In this document: piece after piece, positions 35,561 through 47,810 of the stretch
Position numbering within the stretch: the first letter of the stretch is position 1
How the letters are laid out: every line of letters starts with the position of its first letter
DNA from: Sweltsa coloradensis
Taxonomy: Eukaryota; Arthropoda; Insecta; Plecoptera; Chloroperlidae
NCBI GenBank assembly: GCA_024449915.1
Contig: JAMZAV010001043.1
Coordinates: 62,001-126,000, forward strand
Reading direction: 5' to 3'
Length of the DNA: 64,000 bases
Position numbers and translations under genes: made by a program
Notes under the pieces: model-generated
Told to the model about the DNA's origin: nothing
The model's database searches: none
The model's input: the letters and a program-made list of their open reading frames with translations, nothing else

Positions 35561-36466
35561 GGGTGTTAATTTTGTAAGTGTAATAGAATAAATCTACATA
35601 CAATCCATGGATTAGGAATTACGTGAATACATGGATTGTAGTAAAAATAAACATGGGCTTTCCGACTTTAATCATTTTAGAAGATAAAGTAGTCACTTGA
35701 TTTTTCCATTAAAAGGTGTATGTTAGTACGTCAATATCAGTCATTTTGTACAAGATTTTATGGCTAACATTCTTGGCTGTGTCAGCATTGACATTATTAA
35801 TTGCAGCTGTCATACCACTGAAAATACTGTGAAGATCAGAACTTCCATCGATGTCAAAAGAATTTATATTATCTAGGAATTTAATTAAAAGTTTATATCT
35901 TCTGAATGTGAATACATGTACACGAAAACAGAACTCAATCTCAAGTTGTTGCTGTTACCGAAAATTGAAAGTCATCTGTTTGTTTTAATTTTTTAATTTT
36001 TTTATAACTAATTATTAATTAATTCAAAACTAATCAACACAAAAAAGTTACATGAATGCCAGTTTACTTGAAAGTAACCTGGTATCGGATGTTTATATAT
36101 TCTGTGCGATATATTGTTCGTAGTTGATAGGATTATTCCAATTTATTTCCATTGATATTTATCATTTGTCATCGTAATTAGCCTATGTAATTAATCAAAA
36201 TAATAAATTAAAAAACAGAAGTAGTGATATTTCACCTCAACTGTCTACTGTCATGCTAACTTGGAGCGAAATAGGTGAAAAAATGTTTTTTATGATATCA
36301 ATTATTTATCTTAATATGCAAATTTGATCATTTCGACACCTAAGATTTTCCGCGATTTTGAGTATGTTAAACAGTATTTTTTTCTGAACCCAGTGCAAAA
36401 AGAACCATTTCTGTTGCAATTGTTCAAGGTCAGGGCTATTTTTTCCCCAGTTCTCCTACTCTATTA

Positions 36467-37331
36467 GGAAGTCACAATAACAATCAATTCTTAGAACAAA
36501 CAGTTGGCATCAGGATCATCTTCGATTCGTCACAAATCTCTGTTGTGCAACATGTTTTCTAAGCTACGCAATATATAACGTAAACAAATCGAACACTGCA
36601 GTACAATATCTGAACTGTTTATAATACATATTTCATTTCAAACCATTGCTTTATTTTTAGTGGATAAGAATGAACTGATAATCTTTGCAAATAGAAATTA
36701 AATCAAGTAAATAGTTAATTATTTTCTGAAGAGTATATTACATTCTTAGAAAAGGGTTATCTACCATTCTACCCTGTACCCATAAATAACATGATTTGTG
36801 AATGAGAATGTATGAAGCTACATAGTAGTTGCAACATGATCTTGGGGTCACATCCAATCCAAACCTCACAGTCTTACTTTATAATTTCAATTGTTGAAGA
36901 TATGCAATGACAAACGTAATCTTAATCTATGAAAAATTTAACCAAAAAATACTCTTTTTCTCCTTCTATTCCCCTATTCCTTTTCCTCCTATCTACTCCT
37001 ATTCCCCCCCCCCCCCCCCCGATTTGGTAAGGTGTAATTGTTATTATTTACTACAATGTAAAAAATTAAATTAAGACAAGTTAAAAAAAAATTAGAGTGC
37101 GGGAGACCCGGGTTCGAATTTCGGTCGGGGCGGACTTTTTGAATTTTGAATTGTAGTAAATAATCGTAAAATACTCGTCATAGTCGTAACTACATCATAG
37201 TATGTGCATTACTAACTACTGTTTAGCTATAAAATATAATTCATGCTTTTCTCATTAGCCATCCGAATGAAAGGGATTCTTACTATAAATAATATGACCG
37301 TATACTAATCGATCATTCTCACTCTATCCTA

Positions 37332-37333
<2 letters not shown>
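36467..37333. other. No gene; T-arm-like fragment and C17 tract
   Basis: A 17-base C run lies at 37004-37020. At about 37095-37135 the sequence GACCCGGGTTCGAATTTCGG looks like a tRNA T-arm with B box on the plus strand, but there is no matching A box or acceptor pair. It is probably an isolated SINE or tRNA remnant. Confidence 0.4.

Positions 37334-37377
<44 letters not shown>
37334..37377 (+). repeat. (CT)n microsatellite
   Basis: Pure CT repeat of about 22 units. It produces the RERE tail of a minus-strand frame, which is therefore not a gene. Confidence 0.9.
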
Positions 37378-37379
<2 letters not shown>

Positions 37380-38956
37380 CCCCCATTACTGTTAGGTTCT
37401 TCGTATTCTCTCAACAGAATGAAGGACTGCTTTGTATTTTTCTGTGTAATTATTACTGCAAACTGCAATGCATAATTTGCAAGGCTAGACAAATATCGTG
37501 CCACCTGCATCGTCTTCTCGCCAACAAGGCGCGAGAAGTGCAAATAAAATAAAATAAATTTTAAAATTATTCTGCTCGGCGAGCTACATTATGTCATACA
37601 TCATGAACAACGATAGACTGACAGAACTCGAGTTTCAGTATAATATTATGTGAATATAATGACGGTGGATACTGGATACATTATCGTAATGGGTCACATA
37701 ATAATGAACGATCGATAACAAGGGTCATGAAAGTGATAACAAAACAGATAACCCAGGTCGTCAAAACATATATGCAATCGAAACCTTTTTTACCAAAGTT
37801 CAGTGTATCGTGCGGGCACAAACGTAGGCACAATCCATGGACTGTTTCACAATACACATACTTGATTAATACTAAGTGTCTCGAGGTCTGACATGGGATG
37901 GGTGTCAGAGTTCAGACAATAAATGTTTGAAAACTAGAAAGTAGCATTCTGTCAGCGTATGCCCACTGTAAGGTCTTTATTATATTATTTATTATGAAAA
38001 TTAATATTATGGGAAATATAATATGGCATTATTATGGCAGTAAATAAAATACGTTATTCGTAAGGATGTCCGCTGTAGGGTTGTACCCTAGATGTGCCTC
38101 TTCTCTTCAGGTGACTCTAGGATATTGGGGGGGGGGGGGGGGGAGATAACGGGGTGAATTGGGAAGGGAATGTCCAAAATGTGAAAGAAAACCTCTGACG
38201 TTTATTGGTATATATTGAATTAATGTATTATTGTTACAAAACTTACAACTAAAATTAAAATGGCGTTGGCTATGAATTTTTAACTTTTTATCGCTGAAAC
38301 ACCTATTTTGATAATATATTACACTAACTGCGTAGTAAAGTAAAACATTTCAGTGTCGCAGTTTCACAAATGTTCTCTTATTTCGGGATTCAGAATCAAA
38401 GCGTTCGTTTGTGTTGAAGATCGAGTGTTGCTGTTGATGGTTGTACTAACTACAGAGTACAGGTGTTAAGTGGCAAATGCAACATACGGCGAGACAAAGC
38501 ATACGGACAACACTTTGTCAACTCTTTATAAGATATTATTTCGTTTACATAATTTTACAATCGTATGTATTCTATACAAGAGCCACATTTCCGTGACCGT
38601 CAGTCATGAAGGCACTGGTTCTTTCTTACGTCCGCTCGTAACCGGCAATCTAATATAAAGTTTGTAATTACAGCTGATAGAAATGATGGTGTTTTAAAAA
38701 TAATGGACCCACAATAAAGGCATTCTTTTTTTAGTTCAGTCAGTTGGCTTCATGCCCACAAGGCCTGCACAATTATGTAATTAAGTTTTGCCATTCGTAG
38801 CGTCGAAAAAAATACAAAACACGGAAGAATAACCTTGTAGACTTATTACATTCCAGATTATACGGAGTCGGCTAGCTGTTGGTAATTATTTACTATTCAA
38901 ACTTGCTGTCAAAAATGTGTCAGATGCGCGTAGTCAGTGACTAGTCTATTTCTATA
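37378..38956. other. No gene recognised; G17 tract
   Basis: Unique AT-rich DNA. A 17-base G run lies at 38127-38143. Frames are 62 codons or shorter. Confidence 0.4.
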
Positions 38957-39660
38957 CTAGGATGAGCGTAATTGGTGCATTGAGCTGCCATGTGTTACGC
39001 GGATTTTCTGTTGTTCTGTGAAAAAATCATTACTAAGTCGAAGATTTTTTTTTAAATTAAATTAAATAAAATAAAAAATTAACTTAATTTTTTTTCTTAA
39101 AAAAGAAAAAAATCGTAAAATTTCAATTTTCATAAGAAATAATTATTCGATTGCGCTCAAATTTAACACGAATATATTAATTCATGAAATTAAGGTTCTG
39201 TGAAAAAATCATTACATTAGGATAAAGCATGTAGGTGTTATAAGTCAAAGAATTGTTTTTTAAAAGAAAAAAAACGTAAAATTTCGATTTTCATGAGAAA
39301 TAATTTTTCGATTGCGCTCAAATTTCACACGAATATCTTTATTCATAAAATTAAGGTTCTGAGAAAAAATCATTACAATCGAATAAAGCATGTAGGTGTT
39401 ATAAGTCGAAGAAATTTTTTTAAAATCGAAAAAATCGTAAAATTGCGTTTTTATGAGAAAAAAATTCCCGATTGCGCTCCAAAACGTGGCAAGTTCAGAG
39501 ATTTGGAAGGCCTCCATAAAATTTCATCGCAATCGGAGTATCGGTTTAGCCGGAATCGTGTTAACAGACACACACAAAAAAAAGGAAAGAAAAACATTCC
39601 GGATTTTTTTCTCCAGTGTAGTGAAATGGAATCTTCGCTTCGCTCGCTACGCTCATCCAA
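38957..39660 (-). mobile_element. Helentron-like element, subfamily B copy 3, hairpin deleted
   Basis: It is like copy 2, including GTAATTGGTGCATTGAGCTG and two to three 157-bp monomers, with GCTCATCCAA at the right. At the left, CTAGGA is joined directly to TGAGCG. The 29 bases holding the AACGC...GCGTT hairpin are gone, apparently between two GGA words. CTATTT words occur near both ends (38946 and 39661). Confidence 0.7.
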
Positions 39661-39712
39661 CTATTTCCGTAGAGATCAGTAATCGCTTTATTGAAGATAC
39701 TAACATGGAAAC

Positions 39713-40204
39713 TTAACTCATTCAGAACATCGCGTCCATTGTAATGGACATAACATTTTTTTTCAATTTGAATTACAGTTTTTTAATTCGGAAAAAAATG
39801 TGAAATTCAAATTCACACGTTTTTTATCTCATTTTGATAGAACGAATAGTACCTTTTTTTAGAGAAGATTGAAAATAGAAATCTGTAAAAATGGTAAAAG
39901 AGTTTTTTTCACTAGAAATTTAATATATTTCTAGTGTTGCTGGTATATGAGAAATGAGATAGATATAGAAAATCCAAAATATGCTAAAGAATTCGTAAAC
40001 AATCTAGTTTAAAAAATGCACTTATAATATACATTTGAACATAAAAGTTGCATTTATTCAAAACCCAAAAATTTTCCCCAAAATTCCTTAAATATTTACA
40101 ATTTTATTTTATTTTTATATATATATTTGGTCCTATGCGAGTGTATAATCTATCATGAAATGATTTTAAATTTTGTGGAATTAATTATGGTCCGAATGAG
40201 CTAA
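39713..40204. mobile_element. piggyBac-like MITE, copy 1
   Basis: The body is 39717-40200 (484 bp). The ends are CTCATTCAG on the left and CCGAATGAG on the right, with TTAA on the left and a CTAA variant on the right. Interior blocks GTACCTTTTTTTAGAGAAG, AAATCCAAAATATGCTAA and ATCTAGTTT align with 49478-49979. TTAA followed by CNCNTTCAG-type ends fits piggyBac. It is non-coding. Confidence 0.6.
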
Positions 40205-41590
40205 TATTGTTCATCGGCTGAACAAAGTAATGTGTCCAAAACAGTTGTAGCGAAGGCTGGATATGACTGTATGTAGGCCTACAGAACATTCGCACAATTT
40301 ATAATTAACACGCGAAGCTAATTAATCAACAGATTTTGTCGAAGAATGAAACAAACATGAGCCCCTCTGGCATTGACAAGTCTCTTGGTGTCGGTGCCGG
40401 GTTCAAAGAATTTTTCCTGTTGGATGGTGATAGCTCCGCCCCCTGGCCCTACGGGTTACCAAAAACATTCTACGAACAATTACAATCCGTCTTGAACAAT
40501 AATTCTTGAATATTGATCTTGTATATTGAATTCTTGAAAACAATCCTTCTTGAAAATAAATGTCAACAAAATAACGCATGTTAATCGTAACCCAGAAGTA
40601 TCATTGGGTTTTCGTCGTGCTTGAGACGTGACACACGCACACGTAGGGGCTCCACTCCCTAAAAAAATAATGTTTCTAGTTGTTCTACGTTTGATGAGAA
40701 TGTTTGCTTAGCAAATCAACAATATTGAAGGTCAGAAGAGATAAAAGCATAGAAATAACCTTCCTCATGAACTTCCTGTATATCATGATAATGTAGTTAT
40801 TTTAAATAGGCTGCAATGGATACGGGCTTAGGAGTACCGAGAACCGGTGGCTTAAAATGCAAACTAGGGCGAATTCGAATTAGGAACTTCGTCTTCGGAT
40901 AATGAAATTCAAATGCACAGAAAGAAACATCTGTTTCCTAATACAAGGATTCATTCAAATATCAGAGAAGTGTACAAAGACCTTGGGATTGGCTACTTCC
41001 TTTTCGTACCAACCTACTCTTACACTATATAAAGACGGCACTATTTATAGTTATTCACCATTCACCCACTTTCAGTACGCACATGTTGTGTAGAATAATA
41101 TGTAGATAAGATCACCATTAATGAGCGTAGCACCACTTGGTAACGGCAGTTCACCAGCTACCAGACATGGAAAACTTGTAACTTTAATGTTGAAATTATG
41201 GCAATTATCAATACTGTTGACTTGAAACTAAATTCTGTTTCATTTGTACTGGAATACGTTTTTGGTGTTGGTTTTATGAGTGTTAAAGCTGTCAATTTTA
41301 CTGCATACTATAGAGTTGTCTACCTCCGACAATATGGAAAAACGTTATTTGTGAACTATTTTTATTTTATTGTTATCATAGACTTGGAATACGATAATGG
41401 TAGGTAAAACATTATGCACTGTAAATACATAATAAAAGCGTGTTCTTCGAGTCGGTACACAAAAAGTTATTCACTTGGTCAGTCAGTGCACTCTTAATTA
41501 ATAAACTTACTGCCGTTCACGGAAGTCATTATAGTAAAACAATAATATTAATACAAATAATGAAACCTTTGTCATAGCCGTCCACTATAT
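40205..41590. other. No gene recognised
   Basis: Unique DNA. Frames of 63 and 69 codons (40902 and 41198, plus strand) have no recognisable features. Confidence 0.4.
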
Positions 41591-41690
41591 TAGGCTGGTC
41601 CGAAGCGTATGACTCTACGAGGACGTGGGTACGAATGTTTTTTGTAATCGTCCTTCAACGTCATATCACCGCTCATCGTCGTGAATATCA
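41591..41690 (+). mobile_element. tRNA-derived SINE, family S1
   Basis: GGCTGGTCCGAAGCGTATGA, ACGAGGACGTGGGTACGAAT (B box with one change) and CACCGCTCATCGTCGTGAAT appear in the same order as the antisense copy at 31349-31470. Confidence 0.6.
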
Positions 41691-43401
41691 AATCACTTTT
41701 GTAAAACTGCTTGATTTTTTATCCAATAATTAACAGTTTTTTTACATTTTAAAAACAACTTAAAAAATACCATTATTTGTTCAGTACATTGCAGGCAAGC
41801 AGCACATTTAATGATTTATTAACTTTAACCTTGAAATATTATTAATCTTTAGTTCTTGGTTTCGTGTATGCGTGAGGTTGGCGCGTACAAGCAAGTACTC
41901 TGTCATAGAGTTACACTTGTATTTGCAAATAAAAGTGTGAATAATGTTACTTGACTGAATGATGGAGGTGGAGTTGTGGCGTATCCAGGAATATATTTCA
42001 GAGGGATATGTCAAAGTCAAAGATCTTCAGCTGCGGGGCTGATGACTCTTCTAAAGCGGGTTTAGTAAATATACATGGTTGTCTTTGTCTTGGATAATGT
42101 TACTTGTTCAGGATCTAGCTCTTCTAAATACGAGGTGGAAACCGTAGAATAAAATTTAGTTATAATTAATTTTCCTTCAAACACATTAATTTTGATTCGT
42201 CTTCGCATGGATCCTAGTTCAGGGGTCTCCCGCAGGACAGATTGTCACATAGGTGATGTCCTGATTCCTAAATCCTGCCAGTGCCGTCCTTCTATATCCA
42301 CGTCCATCATCCACTCCACGGAGACGTACGTGTTCTATTCTATATCACTGTCCAAGTCTTCGAGGTGAATCCTCCTTCCTTGTTCCTGGATCTTCTAGGT
42401 TAAGCCAGTTGCTTATTTACTCTACTTCCCGTCCGAAATACTTCCGCTCCGTAGAACCTTGTCCATGCTATCCTGTCAGGAAGCTGCTGCCCTCGGGTCC
42501 TTGAAATCAGCACGCTTATTGGCAAAGTAAGCGTCCAAGGCTGCAAGGCCCAGAGGTGGGCTGCATGTCAGCTGATAATTGTGAATGCTAATATTTCAAT
42601 GTCAATGGAGGAGACTTATAGGGGCAGCTCACGGCCAAACCACGAACTGCTGTTTCATGGCGCAACAATGAAATAGCCGGTTAGCAAGGCCAACTTCATC
42701 AGTCCAGTCGACGCCGATGTGCTTTTGCGACGTGCTGGGATGCACGAGGTTTATCGAGATGTTGCCTGGACTGGGGACAGAAGACAGAAGGGGACAGGAA
42801 TACAGCACACATATTTTAACTTCAGACATCATAGCGCGATCCAGAGAACGAGCTCAGAGTTCCTTTTTTAGCGAACTTTTATCAAAATTTTCCATTACAA
42901 AGAAAACGAGCTCTTATGCAATTCGTTACCGTCGAATTCAATTCATTTCGTACTTTATACTGCACCTGCATGCAATAAAGACTAGAATTAGTTCGTTTCT
43001 TGGGACTTCTCGTTGTTCCGAGATTTTACATTTTTATTATTACATTTTTTTCTTAGATAGGTAAACTAGAATCGTCAAGAAGCATGAGTTCAATATGAAA
43101 AATAGCCTTTACATGTTGGAGCAGAGCGGTTTGGTTTAGGTTCCCTTCTTTCTTCTCAACTCTTGGTACAATCTGTATTGGTGATGTTATTGACGAATGT
43201 CGATTATTGCGAATTAATTGATCGAGATGTGCTGAAAAACAGGCCCTTTCGGACAAAACATCCGTTTATTTATTATAAACAATAGTGTGTGACTGTGTTG
43301 GGAGGAGATATTTTCAATTTCATGTTCTTTTTGTTAAATTTATTCAATTTAATATGTTAATGTATGGAATGTAAGGAACATTTAAAAAAAATGTTGTTAT
43401 T
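41691..43401. other. No gene recognised; isolated hAT-type end at ~41978
   Basis: TGGCGTATCCAGGAAT at about 41978 matches the left end of the element at 19970, but no partner follows. The segment 42230-42860 is less AT-rich and non-repetitive. The 67- and 115-codon frames there are not recognisable. Confidence 0.35.
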
Positions 43402-43451
43402 CCCCCCCCCCCCCCCCAATAGGCAGTCAATTTTTTTTCTGACTATTGGGG
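43402..43451. repeat. C16 tract with adjacent small hairpin
   Basis: A 16-base C run (43402-43417) leads into CCCCAATAG (43414-43422), which pairs with CTATTGGGG (43443-43451) around a T-rich loop. AGTCA and TGACT extend the pairing after a two-base bulge. Confidence 0.6.
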
Positions 43452-43535
43452 AGCAAATAGGATATATCTTATCACTTTTGAATTTGTTGTTTACAGTAAT
43501 TATATTTTGGTAAACCTGGTTGTTGGATTTTCATG

Positions 43536-43553
43536 GACCCGGCACCTCCACCA
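43536..43553 (+). repeat. Solo copy of the shared 18-base word
   Basis: GACCCGGCACCTCCACCA occurs here exactly as at 2886-2903 in element D. The 17-base form lacking the first G also occurs, inverted, in the 58.8-63.2 kb satellite (for example 60209-60225). No element D ends are seen around it. Confidence 0.8.
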
Positions 43554-44363
43554 AAGTTTCAAAGATCCCTAATTTTGTTCATCCCACTCCCTATGTTTGA
43601 AAGTCTTTAAAAAAAGAAGATCATAACCCGAAATCTGTTGTTAGTATTTAGTATGAAAATAATAATTATTCATACCTCTTCAGCGCCCCTACCCCCAACC
43701 CAGTCAAAGAGCTCTCAGACTCACTCTCATATTGCGGGCTCTTGACTAATGAAACCTCTTCTTATCATTGAGAGCCTAACCTAACCTAACCCCACAACTC
43801 ATCACAGCCGAGCGCATCACCAGATGAAAGGGAACTATTCATCGCAAGACAGGGACATCTGTGTTGGATCCTCGTTTGAGAGCACAGACGTTTGGGTTCT
43901 TGGCCAGAGTTTTTTTCGGTTATTATTCATTTTCTTGTTTGCTTGTTGAGTGCGTTTTTTCTTCGCATAGACATCAACGTCTTGTGATATTTTCGTTCGC
44001 AAAGTTGACATATCAACAATCATTCTGTTCATTGGGAAGATTCGAGAGCCTGTGATAAATAATAACGTCTATTCTAAGGCGTTCTATCAGTTTGGTAGAT
44101 AAACACAAATGGGTTTCTCTATCACATGGAGAATAACTTGATAAGTAAGCACTTTACATCATAATGCGATTTAGTTAGCTCAGTCAGCTCATCGAGACCG
44201 TGTTATCCTTGAAGAGCACAGATCAGAGCAGCCTGCTTCTGAGTGGAATTATGAACGCCAAGGACTCTTGCATTATTAGCTGGGACCAAGGAACTAAGGA
44301 AGTCTTTTTAGGAAGATTAATACATATGTAGAAACAGAACAGCAAGAATACAGAGGTGACATG
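43554..44363. other. No gene recognised
   Basis: Contains three CCTAA units near 43780, too few to be telomeric. Overlapping frames of 64-65 codons on both strands (43835-44055) have no recognisable content. Confidence 0.4.
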
Positions 44364-44655
44364 GTGAGTGAGTGAGTGAGTGAGTGAGTGAGTGATTTGA
44401 GTGAGTTAGCGAGTGAGTGTGAAAATGAGTGAGTATGTGAGTGATTTGAGTTAGGAGTAAGCAGTAGTGAGTGGAGTGATTGGGTGGTGATGAGTGAGTG
44501 ATTAAATAAATTAGTGATGAATGAGTGAGTGATTGAGTAAACGAGTGATTTGAGTGAGTGAGTGTGACAGTGAGTAGTAAGTGATTGGAGTTAGTAAGCG
44601 AGTATGTGAGTGCGAGTGAGTGCAGAGTGATTGGGTGATTGAGAGTGAGTGAGCT
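44364..44655 (+). repeat. (GAGT)n tetranucleotide repeat, degenerate
   Basis: It starts with about nine pure GTGA/GAGT units and then decays into GAGTGATT, GAGTTAGC and GAGTATGT variants over about 290 bases. Confidence 0.9.
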
Positions 44656-45035
44656 ATAGATAACAGCAGCTTAGATCACGTCCTTACTCCTTTAGGTCAC
44701 AACGCAGTGAATTTCTACTCCATTCTTCAATTTATTCAAGACCCATACTATTCTGTCAACCTGTCCCAAGGAATGTTATCCAGGACCCCATATACGGCAT
44801 GATTTATGCTACAATATATTAATTTATAGAGAAATGCCGAATATAAAGTTTTTATAATTTTTCCTTGAAAATGTTCGAAAAACCACATTTTTTAAGATCG
44901 ATGTAAAAAAAAACAACAACTTCAAGGCAGTGTTGTTACTGGCCATATAGTCGTGGGGGGGGGGATAGGGGTTCTTCCGTTCTTATGCGCTGTGAGCCCC
45001 AAGCTCGAAATACTGCAACGGAACTCCACCTCTTT

Positions 45036-45280
45036 TATATCAATTGGTAGAGTAGAAGTAACCGATACGTTATAGGAGATACTCTTATTTGAAAATTGAA
45101 AAGTCTGTGGTTCGATTCCATCCTCAGGCAATGCTGACTGTCTGTACTATGTTGACAATGTTTTCCTCAGTCGTGAGACGAAGATTTCTGCTAACTACCC
45201 AGATTCCACACAAATTGATGAGTTTTGGTCACCTGAAGATGCGCTCATCCGAAGCCTTCGCTATACATTTATAATGTGAC
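45036..45280 (+). mobile_element. tRNA-derived SINE, family S5
   Basis: TATATCAATTGGTAGAGT (45036-45053) is a good A box of the TAGCTCAATTGGTAGAG type. GGTTCGATTCC (45109-45119) is a perfect B box. The inter-box spacing of about 55 bases is longer than in most tRNAs, and the arms do not pair cleanly. A unique body of about 150 bases follows, so this is a SINE more likely than a tRNA gene. A 61-codon frame overlapping it is incidental. Confidence 0.5.
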
Positions 45281-46640
45281 TGTCACGACTTGGGGGTAAA
45301 GCCGAGGCTCTGGCGAGTTGGTGGAGGATGACGACAAGGTGCTGACTGCTGCTTGACTTTCTTATATGCTCATGTGCAAGTGCATGTATTTGATCAAGAC
45401 ACCAACCTGCAGGCTGCATCTTTACCTAACCCCCTATGCATGACGCTATATCAGCACAAGTATCAGGCCTGATAAAATATAGCGAAGGCCTCGTTCATAT
45501 ACTTCCTTTAAAATATGTACTATTCTCTGCATATAATGTGCCAGCACACGCCAGTATCTCCCTATAGGCTATAGCGTTCGTAAAGTGATGAATAATTGTA
45601 ATTGTGAATCTTACATTGTCTGACATGGCAGTCCCGAGGGGAGTATTTTTTATGTTTGGGGGAGGGGGGCACAGTCACATTTGTGTGCGTGCGTTCTTAC
45701 AACCCTTCCCCCTCAACGAAAGCGACCTCATTCCTTCAAGCGATCGGATGACTTCCATGCTAATAGGCTGTTGTAAGTTGTAACTGTAAATGACATCGAG
45801 GGTTGGACGTGGATGAGTCAAAACTAGGGGAGATACAATCAGACGAGGGGCCGTGTTTTGTAAGTAGAACACGCTACAGGTGTGCGGAAGTGCGTATGCG
45901 ATGCTTCCGTTCCGTCCATGGCTGCCTGCATTTCCTCTCCGACCCACCTTAGAGAGGAAACCAGAATATTAATTCATTTAACCGACCATAAATGAAAACG
46001 GCGACGGACCTAAAAAAAAGTGCGACTTATGTAGGTCATCAGATGGTTTAGTTATAGACCAGGGCGGCAATAAACTGGCTAGCAGATGTTTTGTTTGCAA
46101 CTTAGTCACATATATTCACCGAACAAAATATTATAAAATATAGTGAGTGATGTAAAGTATTCATTAGGCCTACTTGAGCTTATAATTTGCGGTGAGTATA
46201 TCATAGTTTTATTGATAGTAGGGCTTTACGTCTGATATTAATTTGTAGTCTTGCACTAATCAAACGATAGGCTGTCACTGTCAGGGGATACCGCCTATCA
46301 TTTTATGTGCACATTAAAACTTAAAAACTATAAACATAAACATATTATTATAATATAGTATTTTAAACAGTCAATTAAGTTATGTTATGACATCTGCACA
46401 ATTCCCTTAAATTCTCATTTCACTCATTTTTCCATATGGAAATGCACAATCCTTCACAAGAAAAAAAATAATTTCTGTTTGGAAACCTGCCCCTGCAGGG
46501 TATTGCCCCCCCCCCACCCCTTGAGAGCTATGCTTTTAAGAATTAGGACATTTGGGGTGAAATGTCCAAGGGATGTTTAAGATAACTTAATCCCCTGCTT
46601 TCGCATTAAAAACTGAAGAAAACCTTGGAAAACTTATATT
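45281..46640. other. No gene recognised; weak S1-like tail near 46212
   Basis: The 90-codon minus-strand frame at 45675-45947 is not recognisable. GGGCTTTACGTCTGATATTA near 46222 resembles the S1 tail region. Confidence 0.35.
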
Positions 46641-46715
46641 CAGGATTGACGGGTATCGAATACGGGACCTCCCGAATCAGAGTCTCGCGCTTTACGCATA
46701 GATACATCTGTCGGA
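46641..46715 (-). mobile_element. tRNA-derived SINE fragment, family S2
   Basis: The best of the three S2 copies. On the minus strand GCGCGAGACTCTGATTCGG leads to GAGGTCCCGTATTCGATACC, an anticodon arm and T-arm with a near-consensus B box. Confidence 0.6.
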
Positions 46716-47810
46716 TCTTCCCATGATATATATTTTTGAAATTATCATGTTTTCATTTCGTCTTACTGGCTGACAGTCAAACGTTTTATACTGGTTATGC
46801 TTAGCTGTTATCTTTTAGCAAATTGTTTCAAATATCAAATTAGCGCGGGGGGGGGGGCTAATAATTCAACACTTCTATTTTTCTCCCATGCAATGGCATG
46901 CAGTCACTCCTTAGTCCTTGGTCCTCACATCAAGTCCACAATTTAACCAGTTTCATGGTTATATAAAATCGACTTTTTATATACAACATCCGCTGACGCC
47001 ATGGGAGACAATTCGCCGTGAATACATTCACAAAACCGGTATTTTCGTTGCCTAAAACTAAAAACAAAATACTGGATGTCAGATGCGTTCAACGGGGTGA
47101 AAAAAACGAAATGGCGATTATCTCCAGCAATTACTTAGCCGTAGCTGAGCGAGAAATATTTCGCTTGGACTCTCCCCGCCCCCCCACACCCCCTAGTCAC
47201 CCTATATTTCTCCAGTCATCCCACGCAGCAGGATTTTTAGAGAACCTTTATTATCTGTAGATTTCAAGCTACAGCGTTTTCGTTAAAATCATGCTAATAT
47301 ACGGTTATACCCATGGTATTTGTTATGTCTTGAGTTGCAATTTCTTTGCATGTTATGACCTAACGGTTGATGCGCCCTTTAACCCAATAAACAAAAAAAA
47401 AATTTCGTTGCTAAGGAAATTAAAACAATGTTCACCAAAAACACTTTTTAATTTGCAATTTCTTACAGCCTGAGCCTTGTTGATTGATACCTGATAGTGA
47501 TACAATAGCTAAATGCAAAAAAAAAAGATTTAGGATTATGTAGCTCAGTGCTTGTGACCTGTTACTCAATCTTCAACATCATTCTACGATGAACTAACTG
47601 AGCAGTGTTTCAAATATATATCATATTATTTTTTTTTAAATTCACTTTTATAAATCATAATTATTTCCGGCCTGCACGTCTGGCTAGGAAACAGCAAGCT
47701 GGTGATACGGCTCCACCACCGAAGTATTAGCACAGATAACTAATTACATTTGCCTTATAATGTATCACCTTATTACTAATAATATGCTATATTTATTTTT
47801 GAAATTTCAT
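46716..47810. other. No gene recognised
   Basis: Unique AT-rich sequence with an 11-base G run at 46847-46857. Frames are 80 codons or shorter. Confidence 0.4.

Larger units (their letters stand above)
33570..36463. mobile_element. 2.9-kb non-coding element with ~147-bp TIRs and internal tandem arrays
   Basis: Terminal segments 33570-33714 and about 36316-36463 are inverted copies with roughly 85-90% agreement by eye, including ACATACTCAAAATCGCGG, TTAGGTGTCGAAAT and ACAGAAATGGTTCTTTTTGC. The ends are TAGAGTAG and CTACTCTA, and TTA flanks both sides (33567-33569 and 36464-36466). A TWA duplication is typical of PIF/Harbinger. Inside are six monomers of about 70-95 bp (34452-34987) and a tandem pair of about 287 bp (34981-35542), separated by AT-rich filler. 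An S1 SINE tail interrupts the first array. No frame above 80 codons exists. Confidence 0.8.

Noticed and set aside
37095..37135. Possible tRNA gene
   Set aside because: Only a T-arm with B box is present. No A box, anticodon arm or acceptor stem could be found upstream.
43775..43795. CCTAA repeats as interstitial telomere sequence
   Set aside because: Only three units. A TTAGG pair near 29578 is equally short.
45220..45265. CTGAAGA...CGAAG as a possible hammerhead ribozyme core
   Set aside because: The helix II region does not close correctly and extra bases separate it from the GAA, so the core is not satisfied.
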